The translations under genes and the position numbers were made by a program. From positions 1 to 64,000 of the forward strand of contig JAGBQH010000012.1 of assembly GCA_017632945.1 (NCBI GenBank): 64,000 bases of DNA, read 5' to 3'. Source of the DNA: Aeriscardovia sp. (GTDB taxonomy: Bacteria; Actinomycetota; Actinomycetes; Actinomycetales; Bifidobacteriaceae). The notes beneath the pieces were generated by a model that saw only the letters and a program-made list of their open reading frames with translations, made no database searches and had not been told where the DNA came from. Of the stretch, positions 7,977-17,163 are shown piece after piece (position 1 is the first letter of the stretch; the number at the start of each line of letters is the position of its first letter).

Positions 7977-8918
7977 ATGAAAAAGCTGATACTGGATCTG
8001 GATACCGGAATTGACGACACCCTTGCGATGTCTCTTGCAATGGCAAGCCCAGAAGTGGATCTGATAGGCATTATCGGAACTTACGGAAACGTGTACATGG
8101 ACCAGGGCCTCAGAAACGACCTGGCCATAACCGATCTTTTCGGCAAGAAGATCAAAGTCTACCGCGGGCTGGACCACGCCCTGAAGAAGGACTCTTTTGA
8201 AGTGATGGAAATCTCCTCCTTCATCCACGGCAAAAACGGGATAGGCGAGTGCCAGATAGAAGAGTCGGAAAGGATCCCCGAAGAAGAGGACGGCATAGAC
8301 TTCCTCATCAGGGCCGCACACGAGTACAAGGAAGATCTAATCTACGTCCCCACCGGCCCCCTCACCAACCTCGCAGCCGCCCTGCAGAAAGACCCCTCCA
8401 TAAGCTCCCTTATAGGCAGGGTGGTCTTTATGGGAGGGGCACTCACCGTCCCGGGGAACGTCTCGGACTGGAGCGAAGCCAACATCAACCAGGACCCCGA
8501 CGCGGCGGACTACGTCGTAAAGCACATAGACTGCACCATGGTGGGCCTTGACGTCACCCTGCAGACCCTCCTGACTACAAAAGAGACGGCCAAGTGGAGG
8601 GAGCTGGGCACGCCCCGCGGAAGGTTCCTGGCGGATGTCACCGACTACTACATCAAGGCCTACGAAGTCACTTCCCCCGGCCTCGGGGGCTGCGGCCTGC
8701 ACGATCCCCTGGCCGTAGGCGTGGCGATATGCCCCGACCTCGTAGATTGCCTGCCTATAAACCTGATGGTTGAAACCGAGCCGCCGCTTCGCGGAAGGAC
8801 CATAGGAGACGTCTCCATGCTCTCTGACCCCGTCAAAAAGAACCGGGTCAGCGTCAGGGTGAAAAAGGAGCAGTTCCTGGATATGCTCGTCTCCAGGCTC
8901 TCCGGCCTGGCCGCCTGA
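7977..8918 (+). CDS. Nucleoside hydrolase (copy 2)
   Basis: Second member of the same family, 313 aa from ATG 7977 (GGAGAA at 7965-7970; GTG 7971 is an alternative that overlaps the previous stop). Metal-binding motif DLDTGIDDTLAM, then MGGALTVPGNVSDWSEANIN with DPDAAD, then LHDPLAVGVAI. The first motif (DTGID rather than DPGHD) and the body differ clearly from copy 1, so this is probably a separately acquired paralogue with another substrate, not a recent duplicate. The gene is visibly GC-richer than copy 1. Its stop abuts the stop of the convergent acyl-CoA synthetase with no intervening base. Confidence 0.88.
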   Translation: MKKLILDLDTGIDDTLAMSLAMASPEVDLIGIIGTYGNVYMDQGLRNDLAITDLFGKKIKVYRGLDHALKKDSFEVMEISSFIHGKNGIGECQIEESERIPEEEDGIDFLIRAAHEYKEDLIYVPTGPLTNLAAALQKDPSISSLIGRVVFMGGALTVPGNVSDWSEANINQDPDAADYVVKHIDCTMVGLDVTLQTLLTTKETAKWRELGTPRGRFLADVTDYYIKAYEVTSPGLGGCGLHDPLAVGVAICPDLVDCLPINLMVETEPPLRGRTIGDVSMLSDPVKKNRVSVRVKKEQFLDMLVSRLSGLAA

Positions 8919-10751
8919 TTAATTCTGCTTTTTAGGCGCGGGAGCCCTGTAGATGGACTCTATTACGTCCTTGTAGTGGGCCTCCACCTGTTTGCGCCTG
9001 ACTTTCAAAGACACCGTCAGCATCCCGTTTTCAGGGGTGAACTCTCCGGGGAGGATCACGAACTTCCTTATGGATTCTGCCCTCGATACGGTCTTGTTTG
9101 CCGCGTCCACCGCGCTCTGGACTTCGCTTCTGACTACGGGGTTCTCGCTGGCTTCTTTCAGGTCCTTGCAGGGCTGGAGCCCCTTGGACTGGAGCCACTG
9201 ATTCACATCCTCCAGATCCAGCGTCACCAGCGCCGACACGAACCTCCTGTTGTTGCCGATGACCAGGCACTGCGCCACTACCGGGCAGCATTCCACCCTC
9301 GCCTGCAGAGGCGCGGGAGCCACGTTTATGCCTCCGGCCGTAATTATCAGCTCTTTCTTTCTGTCGGTGACAGAGAGCCTCCCCGCCTCGTCTATGTCGC
9401 CCACGTCTCCGGTGTGGAACCACCCGTCTATGAGGGACTGTTCGGTGGCTTCCTCCATGTTGTGGTACCTTTTCATGACGCTGCGGCTCTTTATGCAGAT
9501 TTCCCCGTCTTCGGCGATGCCCACAGTCATTCCGCAAAGAGGCGCCCCCACGGTGCCGATCCTCCTGTTTGTGGGGGTTTCAACCGTGACGGGCCCGCAG
9601 GTCTCAGTCATCCCGTACCCGTTCAGGAGGGGCATGCCGATTCCTGCAAAGAAATGCGCGAGGGAGGGATCTATCGGGGCGCCCCCTGTGATGCAGAAGT
9701 CGGCATTGGGTCCGAAGACTTCGAGAATCTTGGAGTAGACGAGCTTTTTATAGAGCGAATAGCGCATCTTGTCTGCAAAGCCCAGAGATCTCCCCTCCTG
9801 TTCCCTCTCGCTCCACAACCGCGCCAGACGGGCGGCCCTGGCGAAAACGTGCCCGGCGTACCCTGTGCCCGCCTTCTGGCTGGCGGCGTTATAGACTTTT
9901 TCAAAGATCCTGGGGACCGCCAGAAGGAGGGTGGGCTTGAAGGACTGGAAGTCCTGGATGATGGTCGTAAAGTCGGATGTCAGCCCCATCTGCAGCGTCC
10001 CCGCAAAGGCCAGCATCTCCATGTACCTGGCGAACACGTGGCTTAAGGGCAAAAACATCAGGATGCGCCTGTCGGGAATATTGCAGGCGCGGGGGATGTA
10101 CTGAGTGCCTGAGATGGCCGCAAAGACGAAGTTGGAGTGGGTCAGTTCGGCGCCCTTCGGGGTGCCGGTGGAGCCGGACGTGTAGACGATGGTCGCCACG
10201 TCATCCCCCTTGACTTTCCCTGCGGCCTCTTCAAATTCCTCGTCCGTTACGTTTTTACCGAAGGCCTCTATCGCGGCCAGGGCCCCCTCCCCTATCGTAA
10301 AGGCCTCTTTAAGGGAGGGAATGTCGCCCTTGACGCTCTCTATCTTGGATCTCAAGTCTATGTTTTCCGCAAAGGCGTAAGATACTGAAGAATCATTGAA
10401 AATCTGCTTTACCTGGGCGGCCGAGTTGGTCTCATAGACGGGGACTACCACAGCTCCTATCGCGAGCAATGATGCGTCGAGAGCCACCCACTCCCAGCTG
10501 GTGTGGGAAAAGATCGCCACCGCATCCCCTTTTTGGATGCCTTTTCCGAGGAACCCTTTGGCGAGCCTGACTACCAGATCCCTGAATTGTACACCGTTAA
10601 AGCCAATCCATTTGCCTCCCTCTTTGTAACACATGAGGGGGGTGTCCGGCAGGCGCTCTGCCCTGCCCTTTACAAGTTCGAAAATGCTTTTGTCGCTGTC
10701 GATTGGCTGAGGCAGAGGCGTGGTATACTGCTTGACGATTTGCTGATCCAT
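8919..10751 (-). CDS. fadD: Long-chain-fatty-acid-CoA ligase (AMP-forming)
   Basis: ANL-superfamily enzyme of 610 aa that activates a fatty acid to acyl-AMP and then acyl-CoA. The phosphate-binding loop YTSGSTGTPKGAELTH (about residue 190), the NGYGMTETCGPVTVETP motif, and the hinge region GWFHTGDVGDIDEAGRLSVTDRKKE are all intact; the catalytic C-terminal lysine region follows normally. It resembles FadD15-type synthetases of actinobacteria and may serve lipid recycling. There is no Shine-Dalgarno before ATG 10751; TACTAT seven bases upstream suggests a leaderless message. The gene is GC-rich, and its antisense frames are long for that reason. Confidence 0.9.
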   Translation of the reverse strand: MDQQIVKQYTTPLPQPIDSDKSIFELVKGRAERLPDTPLMCYKEGGKWIGFNGVQFRDLVVRLAKGFLGKGIQKGDAVAIFSHTSWEWVALDASLLAIGAVVVPVYETNSAAQVKQIFNDSSVSYAFAENIDLRSKIESVKGDIPSLKEAFTIGEGALAAIEAFGKNVTDEEFEEAAGKVKGDDVATIVYTSGSTGTPKGAELTHSNFVFAAISGTQYIPRACNIPDRRILMFLPLSHVFARYMEMLAFAGTLQMGLTSDFTTIIQDFQSFKPTLLLAVPRIFEKVYNAASQKAGTGYAGHVFARAARLARLWSEREQEGRSLGFADKMRYSLYKKLVYSKILEVFGPNADFCITGGAPIDPSLAHFFAGIGMPLLNGYGMTETCGPVTVETPTNRRIGTVGAPLCGMTVGIAEDGEICIKSRSVMKRYHNMEEATEQSLIDGWFHTGDVGDIDEAGRLSVTDRKKELIITAGGINVAPAPLQARVECCPVVAQCLVIGNNRRFVSALVTLDLEDVNQWLQSKGLQPCKDLKEASENPVVRSEVQSAVDAANKTVSRAESIRKFVILPGEFTPENGMLTVSLKVRRKQVEAHYKDVIESIYRAPAPKKQN

Positions 10752-10764
10752 AGATTCTATAGTA
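10752..10764 (-). promoter_or_regulatory. Possible -10 element for leaderless fadD
   Basis: On the minus strand TACTAT (10764-10759) stands seven bases before the ATG at 10751 and no purine-rich ribosome-binding site is visible. A transcript would start at or near the A of ATG. No clear -35 is seen. Confidence 0.35.
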
Positions 10765-10866
10765 GTAGAAACTTAAAGATACAGGAAATTTTAATAATTC
10801 TAAGGGCAAATTTTTCCGCCGGAAAACTCTAATAGATTTTCTTAAACTTTTTGCTAATTTGGAAAA

Positions 10867-11718
10867 ATGGTGAAGAAGAAAAGATTGCTTGCCCGCTCCC
10901 TGGCGGCGGCCTCTCTTAGCCTTTTGCTCCTTTTTTCCCTTGCCGCCTGCGGAAACTCCAAAGCCCAGGCCTCTTCAAAATCTCAGGCCTCAGCTTCCCC
11001 GAGCGCTGAAGAGGAAAACGGAACGGCAATGTCTAGAGAATTTCAAAAGGGGGGAATTTGGTTTCTTTCCTCTACCCCTTCCCCCACTGCCCAGATAAAT
11101 CAAGCCTTTTATTTTAATAACGGCAAGCTTACAGTGTTTCAGTACCTTTATGGCAGCGGAGTGCAGTTTAAAGATCTTTCAGGAAACGCTGCCCAGGAGG
11201 CATCCGAACTTCAAAAGTGGGATCAGCAGGGGTGGAATTCGCTTTTCCCCGGAACCGCTTACAAAAAGCCTTCCCCCACTTCCTATTCCCTTCAGCTTCT
11301 TACAAATGAAAACGGCAAAGACGGGGCGGTTGAAATCCTGGAAGACACTTCCGTAATAGACCCTGTTGACGGGGAGAGCGCCTTTATCTTTGCCAGCCAA
11401 AATGAAAATGCCCTTCCCCAGGGAGATTTTCTCTATCTTCCCTTAACTACTATTTCTTTAGTAAACGACGTAAGCGCCATGGGGAAGGTTTCTCCTCTTA
11501 ACGGATCTTGGAGGGGATACTTAAACTGGAACACCCTAATGGAAAATGTAGCCCAAAATATCCAGCTCTCTTCCCCTTCCATAGATACCTCCAGGGAATG
11601 GTTTACCACCCTCTCCTCTTCAACCTTTACTTTAGATTCTCCCAAGTCTTCTCAGGTGAGCGTGCACGGGCAGCTTTCCATCAGCCAGAGCCTGGCCAAA
11701 AACAACCGAATGGCCTAG
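10867..11718 (+). CDS. Putative lipoprotein of unknown function
   Basis: 283 aa. The N-terminus has a basic start (MVKKKRLLARS), a hydrophobic core and the lipobox LAAC near residues 25-28, so it should be lipidated and held on the outer face of the membrane after cleavage by LspA. A Ser/Ala-rich linker of about 25 residues follows. The mature part is rich in Ser, Asn and aromatic residues and looks like a beta-rich secreted domain; I do not recognise a family. The ribosome-binding site is weak. The 3' end overlaps the convergent sufT gene by four bases. Confidence 0.7.
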   Translation: MVKKKRLLARSLAAASLSLLLLFSLAACGNSKAQASSKSQASASPSAEEENGTAMSREFQKGGIWFLSSTPSPTAQINQAFYFNNGKLTVFQYLYGSGVQFKDLSGNAAQEASELQKWDQQGWNSLFPGTAYKKPSPTSYSLQLLTNENGKDGAVEILEDTSVIDPVDGESAFIFASQNENALPQGDFLYLPLTTISLVNDVSAMGKVSPLNGSWRGYLNWNTLMENVAQNIQLSSPSIDTSREWFTTLSSSTFTLDSPKSSQVSVHGQLSISQSLAKNNRMA

Positions 11719-12110
11719 ATTCTGGCCCCCAAAGCCCTAAGCTGATCTACCCCCTCCTTGGAAATGTTTTCCACGCTCCAAAGAGGTGAAAAAGTCCAGT
11801 CGACTTTAAACTGGGAGACAGTTCCCCAAAGCGCGTGGGCAATTTCCTCTTCTATAGAGTCGGTCAGGGGGCAGAGAGGGGTCGTGAGAGTCATTGTAAG
11901 GATTGCCCTCTCAAGCTCGTCTATTTCTACCTTGTATACCAGGCCCAGGCTGACGAGATCTATCCCGATTTCCGGGTCTATTATGTCTGAAAGCTTATCG
12001 AAAACCTTCTGGGCCAAAGCTCTTTTTTCTTCATCGGGAGCTACAAGCTCGGTTTTCGTTGGGTTTTTCCCTGCGTTTTTAAATGAAGAGGGCGCCGAGG
12101 GGACCGTCAC
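11715..12110 (-). CDS. sufT: SufT-like Fe-S assembly factor, MIP18/DUF59 family
   Basis: Small cytoplasmic protein of 131 aa that helps mature Fe-S proteins, probably as a carrier or accessory factor. After a Lys/Ala-rich N-terminal tail of about 30 residues the MIP18 signature is clear: DIIDPEIGIDLVSLGLVYKV, then LTMTLTTPLCPLTDSIEEEI with the conserved cysteine. GTG start, five bases after the sufU stop, making it the last gene of the suf operon. The gene order sufBDCSU-sufT is common in actinobacteria. The N-terminal tail is longer than needed, and a later start is possible. Confidence 0.88.
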   Translation of the reverse strand: MTVPSAPSSFKNAGKNPTKTELVAPDEEKRALAQKVFDKLSDIIDPEIGIDLVSLGLVYKVEIDELERAILTMTLTTPLCPLTDSIEEEIAHALWGTVSQFKVDWTFSPLWSVENISKEGVDQLRALGARI

Positions 12111-12114
12111 TTTT

Positions 12115-12627
12115 TCACTTTTCCTTATGCCCTCTGAAAGCGTCTATTGGGCAGGTTCCGGAAAACTGCTCCCAGCCCCCCTTCTCCAGGGCTTCCTTTA
12201 AGGTCGTCCAGCCCAAAAGGGCGCATTTTATGCGCATGGGAAACTTGGAAACCCCCTGTAGCGCTGCAGCTTCCCCCAGGCTCTCAGGAGCCTCCCCTTC
12301 GCCTTTGCTGTTCATTAGCTTTAAAAAGTCATAAAACAGGCTTATAGCCTCTTCCTTGCTTTTTCCGGCCACAAGGTCTGTCAGCATGGAAAGGGAGGAT
12401 GTGCAAATAGCGCATCCATCCCCTCTCCAGCTCAGGCTTTTTACAACTCCATCCTCCATTTCCACTTCCATTTCCACTTCATCCCCGCAGGAAGAATTGA
12501 AGCCGGCTGCATGGATAAATTGGCGGTTGCCATCCGCTCCTTCCTCGGAAAAAGAATCCTTCCTGCCGTGCGGATTTCTGGAAGCCTCCAGTATAGTTTC
12601 TTTGTAGAGTTCAGAAATGTCTTCCAT
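12115..12627 (-). CDS. sufU: SufU, NifU-like zinc protein / sulfur acceptor of SufS
   Basis: Accepts persulfide sulfur from SufS and passes it to the SufBCD scaffold. 170 aa. Three zinc/cysteine positions are visible: NSSCGDE (the family usually has NPxCGD), GDGCAICTSSLSM and RIKCALLGW. The insert between the second and third cysteines that distinguishes SufU from IscU is present. Cysteine replaces the more usual serine in the CAIC block, giving one extra thiol. It lies directly downstream of sufS with no gap. Confidence 0.92.
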   Translation of the reverse strand: MEDISELYKETILEASRNPHGRKDSFSEEGADGNRQFIHAAGFNSSCGDEVEMEVEMEDGVVKSLSWRGDGCAICTSSLSMLTDLVAGKSKEEAISLFYDFLKLMNSKGEGEAPESLGEAAALQGVSKFPMRIKCALLGWTTLKEALEKGGWEQFSGTCPIDAFRGHKEK

Positions 12628-13884
12628 TTATTCCCCCTTTGTAAAATAGTCGCGGATCCCCGAGAGAAGATCTAAGAATTTATCAACTTCCTGTGGCTCG
12701 TTGTAGGGAGCCAGGGAGGCCCTGGAAGAAGAGGGAGTGCCAAAAGATCTGTGAAGGATCTGCGCGCACTGGTGTCCTGCGCGAATCGCCACTCCGTTTA
12801 CGGCCATAAACTGGGCTACGTCGTGAGGGTGCACCCCCTCCACCACAAATGAAAGTATGGGGGCCCTATGATCCGGGCTAGATGGCCCCAGGATTTTTAC
12901 ATGCGCTATAGAGGAAGCCTGCATAAGCCTTTCAGTTAAAGCTGTTTCAGAGACGTCCCTCTTTAGGAAGTCAAAAGTCGCCTGCATGGCAATCACCTGA
13001 GCTACAGGCTGTGTTCCCGCTTCGAACCTCCACGGTGCGCTTTTATAGATGGCTTGCCTGTTTTCCCAGGCGCTGTCTACCATGGAGCCCCCAAAGTAGC
13101 TGGCGGGCAACTGGTCGAACAGATCTTTTCTTCCGTAAAGGAAGCCCAAGCCTGTGGGTCCGTAAATCTTATGGGCTGAAAAGCCGGTAAAATCAATCCC
13201 CAGAGCTTTTACATCTACTTTTTCATGAGCTACTGCCTGGCATATGTCGCTTATAACTATCGCCCCTGCAGCATGGGCAGTTTCTGCAATGGAAGGGATG
13301 TCTGCAAAGGCGCCGGTTACGTTTGAAAGGCGAGAGACCGCTACGATTTTTGTCTTTTCCCCTATTGCTTCCTTCCAGCCTTCCACTTGCCCGTCTTCTG
13401 TCATAGGAAGGAATTTCAGTACGCACCCCCTCCTACGTGCCAGTTCCTGAAGGGGAAGAAGGACTGAGTTGTGCTCTGAACGGGACAAGAGTATTTCGTC
13501 CCCTTCGGCAAGGTAAAGCGGGCTTTTGGGATCTTTTACGTATCCTAAGGAATTGGCCAAGATGTTGAAGGCTGCGGTTGCAGAAGAGGTGAAGGCGATT
13601 TCTTCGCAATCTGCCCCTATAAAAGAGGCGACTTCTTCCCTCGTCTTCTCAAATTCCTCGGTGTCCCTAAAGGCCAAGGCATAGGCGGAACGGCTTACGG
13701 GCGCATTGTAGAAGGAATAAAATTCGCATCCCTTTTCTATTACGCCCTTCAGCTTCTGGCTGGTGGCAGCCGAATCCAAATAGGTTAAATCGGGGTTATT
13801 TTTGAAAAATGGGAATAGGGACCTGATTTCCGGCGATCCCGCAGACCACTGGGTCTCATCACATGCTGTTCTGTTCATGATCAC
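12628..13884 (-). CDS. sufS: Cysteine desulfurase SufS
   Basis: PLP enzyme, group II, 418 aa; takes sulfur from cysteine, leaving alanine, as a protein-bound persulfide. The cofactor lysine is in FSAHKIYGPTGLGFLYG and the active cysteine at about residue 373 in RAGHQCAQILH. The frame can start at GTG 13884, overlapping the sufC stop by four bases, or at ATG 13878; either keeps the full domain. It works with SufU as the sulfur relay. Length and motif order are as expected. Confidence 0.93.
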   Translation of the reverse strand: MIMNRTACDETQWSAGSPEIRSLFPFFKNNPDLTYLDSAATSQKLKGVIEKGCEFYSFYNAPVSRSAYALAFRDTEEFEKTREEVASFIGADCEEIAFTSSATAAFNILANSLGYVKDPKSPLYLAEGDEILLSRSEHNSVLLPLQELARRRGCVLKFLPMTEDGQVEGWKEAIGEKTKIVAVSRLSNVTGAFADIPSIAETAHAAGAIVISDICQAVAHEKVDVKALGIDFTGFSAHKIYGPTGLGFLYGRKDLFDQLPASYFGGSMVDSAWENRQAIYKSAPWRFEAGTQPVAQVIAMQATFDFLKRDVSETALTERLMQASSIAHVKILGPSSPDHRAPILSFVVEGVHPHDVAQFMAVNGVAIRAGHQCAQILHRSFGTPSSSRASLAPYNEPQEVDKFLDLLSGIRDYFTKGE

Positions 13885-14636
13885 AGTATAGAGCTCAGGA
13901 TGTCATCATATCCTTCCTCCTCAATTTTGTAGGCCAGATCCTTTCCTCCGCTCATGGCTATGCGCCCTTTGTAGAAGAGGTGGACGAAGTCGGGTTTTAC
14001 GTACTTTAAGATTCTGGCGTAGTGGGTGATTAGGATTATGCCGCACCCTTCTTCGTGGCTCCTGCAGATCCCCTCGCTTACAATTTTTAAAGCATCCACA
14101 TCCAAGCCGGAATCTATTTCATCCAGTATCGCAAATTTAGGCTTCAAAACTTCCAGTTGTAGGATCTCAGCCCTTTTTTTCTCTCCTCCGCTAAATCCCT
14201 CATTTACGTTTCTGTAAGCAAACTGGGGATCTATCTTCAGCCTTTCCATGTACCCCTTTAAGATTGCAGGCCAGCTTCTAAGGGCAGGAGCCTCTCCTTT
14301 GAGGGCCTTCAAAGAGGTCCTTAGGAAGTTTGTAAGGGGAACTCCCGGCACTTCCACGGGGTACTGCATGCCTAAAAATAGCCCTTCTTTGGCCCTCTCG
14401 TCGGGAGTCATAAGGTCCATTTCTTTCCCATCCATTTTTACGCTGCCGGAGGTGGAGTAATCGGGATGATCCATGAGGCTATAGGCCAAGGTAGACTTCC
14501 CCGATCCATTAGGCCCCATAAGGACGTGGATCTCGCTGGAGAGGGCTTCAAAATTTACGCCTTTTAAGATTTCTTTAGGCCCTTCTTTTGTTTGTACAGA
14601 ACTTTTAAAATCCTTTACTTCAAGCCTGTGAACCAT
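13881..14636 (-). CDS. sufC: SufC, Fe-S cluster assembly ATPase
   Basis: ABC-type ATPase of the SufBCD scaffold complex. Walker A GPNGSGKSTLAYSLMDHPDY, signature NEGFSGGEKKRAEILQ and Walker B FAILDEIDSGLDVDALK are intact, and the Suf-type glutamate after the B strand is present. The frame extends 27 codons further upstream (to 14717), but the family starts with [10 protein letters not shown], so ATG 14636 is taken; it overlaps sufD by 17 bases. The 252-aa size is then normal. Confidence 0.94.
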   Translation of the reverse strand: MVHRLEVKDFKSSVQTKEGPKEILKGVNFEALSSEIHVLMGPNGSGKSTLAYSLMDHPDYSTSGSVKMDGKEMDLMTPDERAKEGLFLGMQYPVEVPGVPLTNFLRTSLKALKGEAPALRSWPAILKGYMERLKIDPQFAYRNVNEGFSGGEKKRAEILQLEVLKPKFAILDEIDSGLDVDALKIVSEGICRSHEEGCGIILITHYARILKYVKPDFVHLFYKGRIAMSGGKDLAYKIEEEGYDDILSSIL

Positions 14637-15699
14637 TAAAACCGCCCGTCCTTCTGCAAAATTGTTCAAATTCCTCTTTTGCTTCGTCAGATCCCATTTG
14701 GGAGAGGAGCTCTTCAAAGAATCCGGAAACTATCATCTCCTTGGCTTCCTTTTCTTCAATCCCGCGGGATCTTAGGTAAAAGATTTGATTGGGATCGAAG
14801 TAGCCTACGGAACTGGAATGCCCGGCTGCGAGGATGTCTCCATTTTTAATTTCAAGCTGAGGCTCGGAAAAAGACTTGGCGCCGGGAGTGAGGACAAAGT
14901 TCTTATTTAACTCATAAGAGTCGCTCCCCTTACCGTCTTTCCCTATAATGCTCTCTCCTACCCACGCGCTTTTAGCCTTGCTTCCAAGAAGCGCCCCTCT
15001 GTAGGACACTCTCGACTTGCAATCGGGAAGGCCGTGGGCCACCCTCACCCTAGTTTCCGCAAATCCGTCGCCATGAATGAAATAAATCCCATTCATTTCG
15101 GCCTCGGCATGGGAACCTGAGAAGAAAGCCCTGGAGGTATAGCGGGTAAATTTTGTACCCAGGCACAGAAGATTCCTTTTTACCTTTGCCATGGAAGAGA
15201 TCCTGGTAGTGTCGTAAATAAACCTTTCCCCTTCTCCTTGGCACAGGACGGTTATAGATACGCAGCTTTCCTCTTCCGCTTCAACTTCCAGAAAGTAGAT
15301 CGCCTTGCCTTTGCCATCAAAGGTTAAAAGGACGTTGGAGTTTTGGCCGGCTTTGGCGTAGAGAGAAAGAAGGATGCAGTCCTCTTCACCCTCGTTTTTT
15401 ACTTCAATTCTGCTTTTTCCCTCCAGGATTTCTATACGGAACCTGCGCTTGAGGATTGAAAATGCCTGGGCCTCAACTTTGTCTTTGGGGGTGAGGAGTT
15501 TTTGCCCATCCCCTTCTGGCACCAAAGTTCCGTTTAACAGGACGCAAGCGCAGCCGGAAGGCTGGAAGGGCTGCAAAAATTCTTCCGCTTTCTCTATAGG
15601 GTCATATTTCCACTCTTCGCTTTTTTTCAAATCTTTAAAAGCTTTGGGGTCGAAGGAAGAAATCCCTTCGGGCTCAGAAAGAGCGTCGTACTCTTTCAT
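14620..15699 (-). CDS. sufD: SufD, Fe-S cluster assembly scaffold subunit
   Basis: 359 aa. Partner of SufB in the SufBC2D complex. The core is the right-handed beta-helix with [21 protein letters not shown] and the C-terminal [20 protein letters not shown], which carries the SufC-contact helices. Start ATG overlaps the sufB stop (ATGA). A 38-base stretch of its 3' part is identical to sufB. Confidence 0.93.
   Translation of the reverse strand: MKEYDALSEPEGISSFDPKAFKDLKKSEEWKYDPIEKAEEFLQPFQPSGCACVLLNGTLVPEGDGQKLLTPKDKVEAQAFSILKRRFRIEILEGKSRIEVKNEGEEDCILLSLYAKAGQNSNVLLTFDGKGKAIYFLEVEAEEESCVSITVLCQGEGERFIYDTTRISSMAKVKRNLLCLGTKFTRYTSRAFFSGSHAEAEMNGIYFIHGDGFAETRVRVAHGLPDCKSRVSYRGALLGSKAKSAWVGESIIGKDGKGSDSYELNKNFVLTPGAKSFSEPQLEIKNGDILAAGHSSSVGYFDPNQIFYLRSRGIEEKEAKEMIVSGFFEELLSQMGSDEAKEEFEQFCRRTGGFNGSQA
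14744..14781 (-). repeat. 38-base exact repeat, sufD copy
   Basis: This stretch is identical base for base to 15811-15848 in sufB. It codes for the shared [13 protein letters not shown] region in both paralogues. Identity stops sharply on both sides. Confidence 0.8.
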
Positions 15700-17147
15700 C
15701 CCACCGCTCCTTCCATTTGAAGTTCTATTAGGCGGTTGAGTTCCAGGGCGTACTCCATGGGCAGTTCATTTGACACGGGCTCTATAAATCCCCGAACGAT
15801 CATGGCTGAAGCTTCCTTTTCTTCAATCCCGCGGGATCTTAGGTAAAAAAGCTGGTCGGAAGAGATCTTGGAAACTGTGGCCTCGTGGCTCATCTCCACG
15901 CGGTTCTCGGAAATATCCATAGTGGGGAAGGTGTCGGATCTGGAGATCTCATCTACCAGCAGGGTGTCGCAGCTGACCGAGGATTTACACTCATCAGCTC
16001 CCTTAACTATCTTCACAAGCCCCCTGTAGGCACACCTTCCCCCGCCCCTTGATATGGACTTTGCCACTATGGTCGAAGAAGTGTGGGGGGCAAGGTGGAT
16101 CATCTTGGCCCCGGTGTCTTGCCACTGGCCTGTGCCGGCCAAAGACAAAGAAAGAACCGACCCTTTTGCTCCCGGCTCCATGAGTACGCAGGAGGGGTAT
16201 TTCATGGTGGTTTTCGACCCTATATTGCCGTCGATCCATTCCATCTCTCCACCCTCTTTGACAAGAGCCCTTTGAGTGGTGAGGTTATAGACGTTGGTAG
16301 ACCAGTTTTGAATAGTGGTGTAGCGGCATTTGGCTCCGCGTTCCACTATTATCTCCACTACTGCCGCATGAAGGGAATCTGTGGCGTAGATTGGGGCTGT
16401 GCAGCCCTCCACATAGTGGACGTACGATCCCTCGTCTGCAATAATCAGGGTTCTTTCAAACTGGCCCATATTTGGGGTATTGATCCTAAAGTAGGCCTGG
16501 AGCGGGATAGACACTTCCACCCCTTTGGGAACGTATACAAATGAGCCCCCGCTCCATGCCGCGGTATTTAAAGAGGCGAACTTATTGTCGTCCAGTCCCA
16601 CCGCGGTTCCGAAATACTTTTTGAAAAGTTCGGGGTGCTCTTTAAGGGCGGTGTCGGTATCTAGGAAGATCACTCCCTTTTCGGCAAGCTCTTTTCGGAT
16701 GGAGTTATATACGACTTCAGATTCGTACTGGGCCGCCACTCCGGCTACCAGCCTTTTTTTCTCCGCCTCAGGAATGCCCAGTTTTTCGTAGGTTTCCCTT
16801 ATATTTTCCGGCACTTGGCCCCAGGAAGTCGCTACTTTATCGGATGCCTTTACGTAATACTTAAACTCGTCAAAGTCCAGATCCGAAATGTCAGCTCCCC
16901 ATGTGGGTATGGGCCTTTTGGCAAAAGCCCTGTAGGCCTCAAGACGGATGCTTGTCATCCATTCGGGCTCGCCCTTATCTTCTGAAATGCGCCTTACGGT
17001 TTCTTCATCTATCCCTCTGGGCGCTTCCCGCCCTTCGGGATCTACATCATGCCATCCATAGCCATAATCTCCGAATTGGGAAATCAAACGGCTGTCCTGT
17101 TCAAGTTTCTCGGGATTTACTTTTTTCCCGGAAGGGCTGGGATCCAT
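15696..17147 (-). CDS. sufB: SufB, Fe-S cluster assembly scaffold subunit
   Basis: Main cluster-building subunit. I take ATG 17147 rather than the longest frame (17210), because AAGGA sits eight bases before it and the upstream 21 codons run into pyrG and look like non-coding sequence (Lys/Ser rich). About 483 aa. Family features: [42 protein letters not shown] with its conserved cysteine, [20 protein letters not shown], and [20 protein letters not shown] at the C-terminus. First gene of the suf operon; only 16 bases separate it from pyrG, so a shared transcript is possible. Confidence 0.94.
   Translation of the reverse strand: MDPSPSGKKVNPEKLEQDSRLISQFGDYGYGWHDVDPEGREAPRGIDEETVRRISEDKGEPEWMTSIRLEAYRAFAKRPIPTWGADISDLDFDEFKYYVKASDKVATSWGQVPENIRETYEKLGIPEAEKKRLVAGVAAQYESEVVYNSIRKELAEKGVIFLDTDTALKEHPELFKKYFGTAVGLDDNKFASLNTAAWSGGSFVYVPKGVEVSIPLQAYFRINTPNMGQFERTLIIADEGSYVHYVEGCTAPIYATDSLHAAVVEIIVERGAKCRYTTIQNWSTNVYNLTTQRALVKEGGEMEWIDGNIGSKTTMKYPSCVLMEPGAKGSVLSLSLAGTGQWQDTGAKMIHLAPHTSSTIVAKSISRGGGRCAYRGLVKIVKGADECKSSVSCDTLLVDEISRSDTFPTMDISENRVEMSHEATVSKISSDQLFYLRSRGIEEKEASAMIVRGFIEPVSNELPMEYALELNRLIELQMEGAVG
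15811..15848 (-). repeat. 38-base exact repeat, sufB copy
   Basis: Partner of 14744-14781 in sufD, about 1.07 kb away, in the same orientation. Confidence 0.8.
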
Positions 17148-17163
17148 TTTTTTCCTTAGAGAA

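Noticed and set aside
8976-10046. 356-codon plus-strand frame opposite fadD
   Set aside because: The minus-strand acyl-CoA synthetase has all motifs. The antisense frame is long because the gene is GC-rich, and its product is rich in Arg, His and Gly with no domain.
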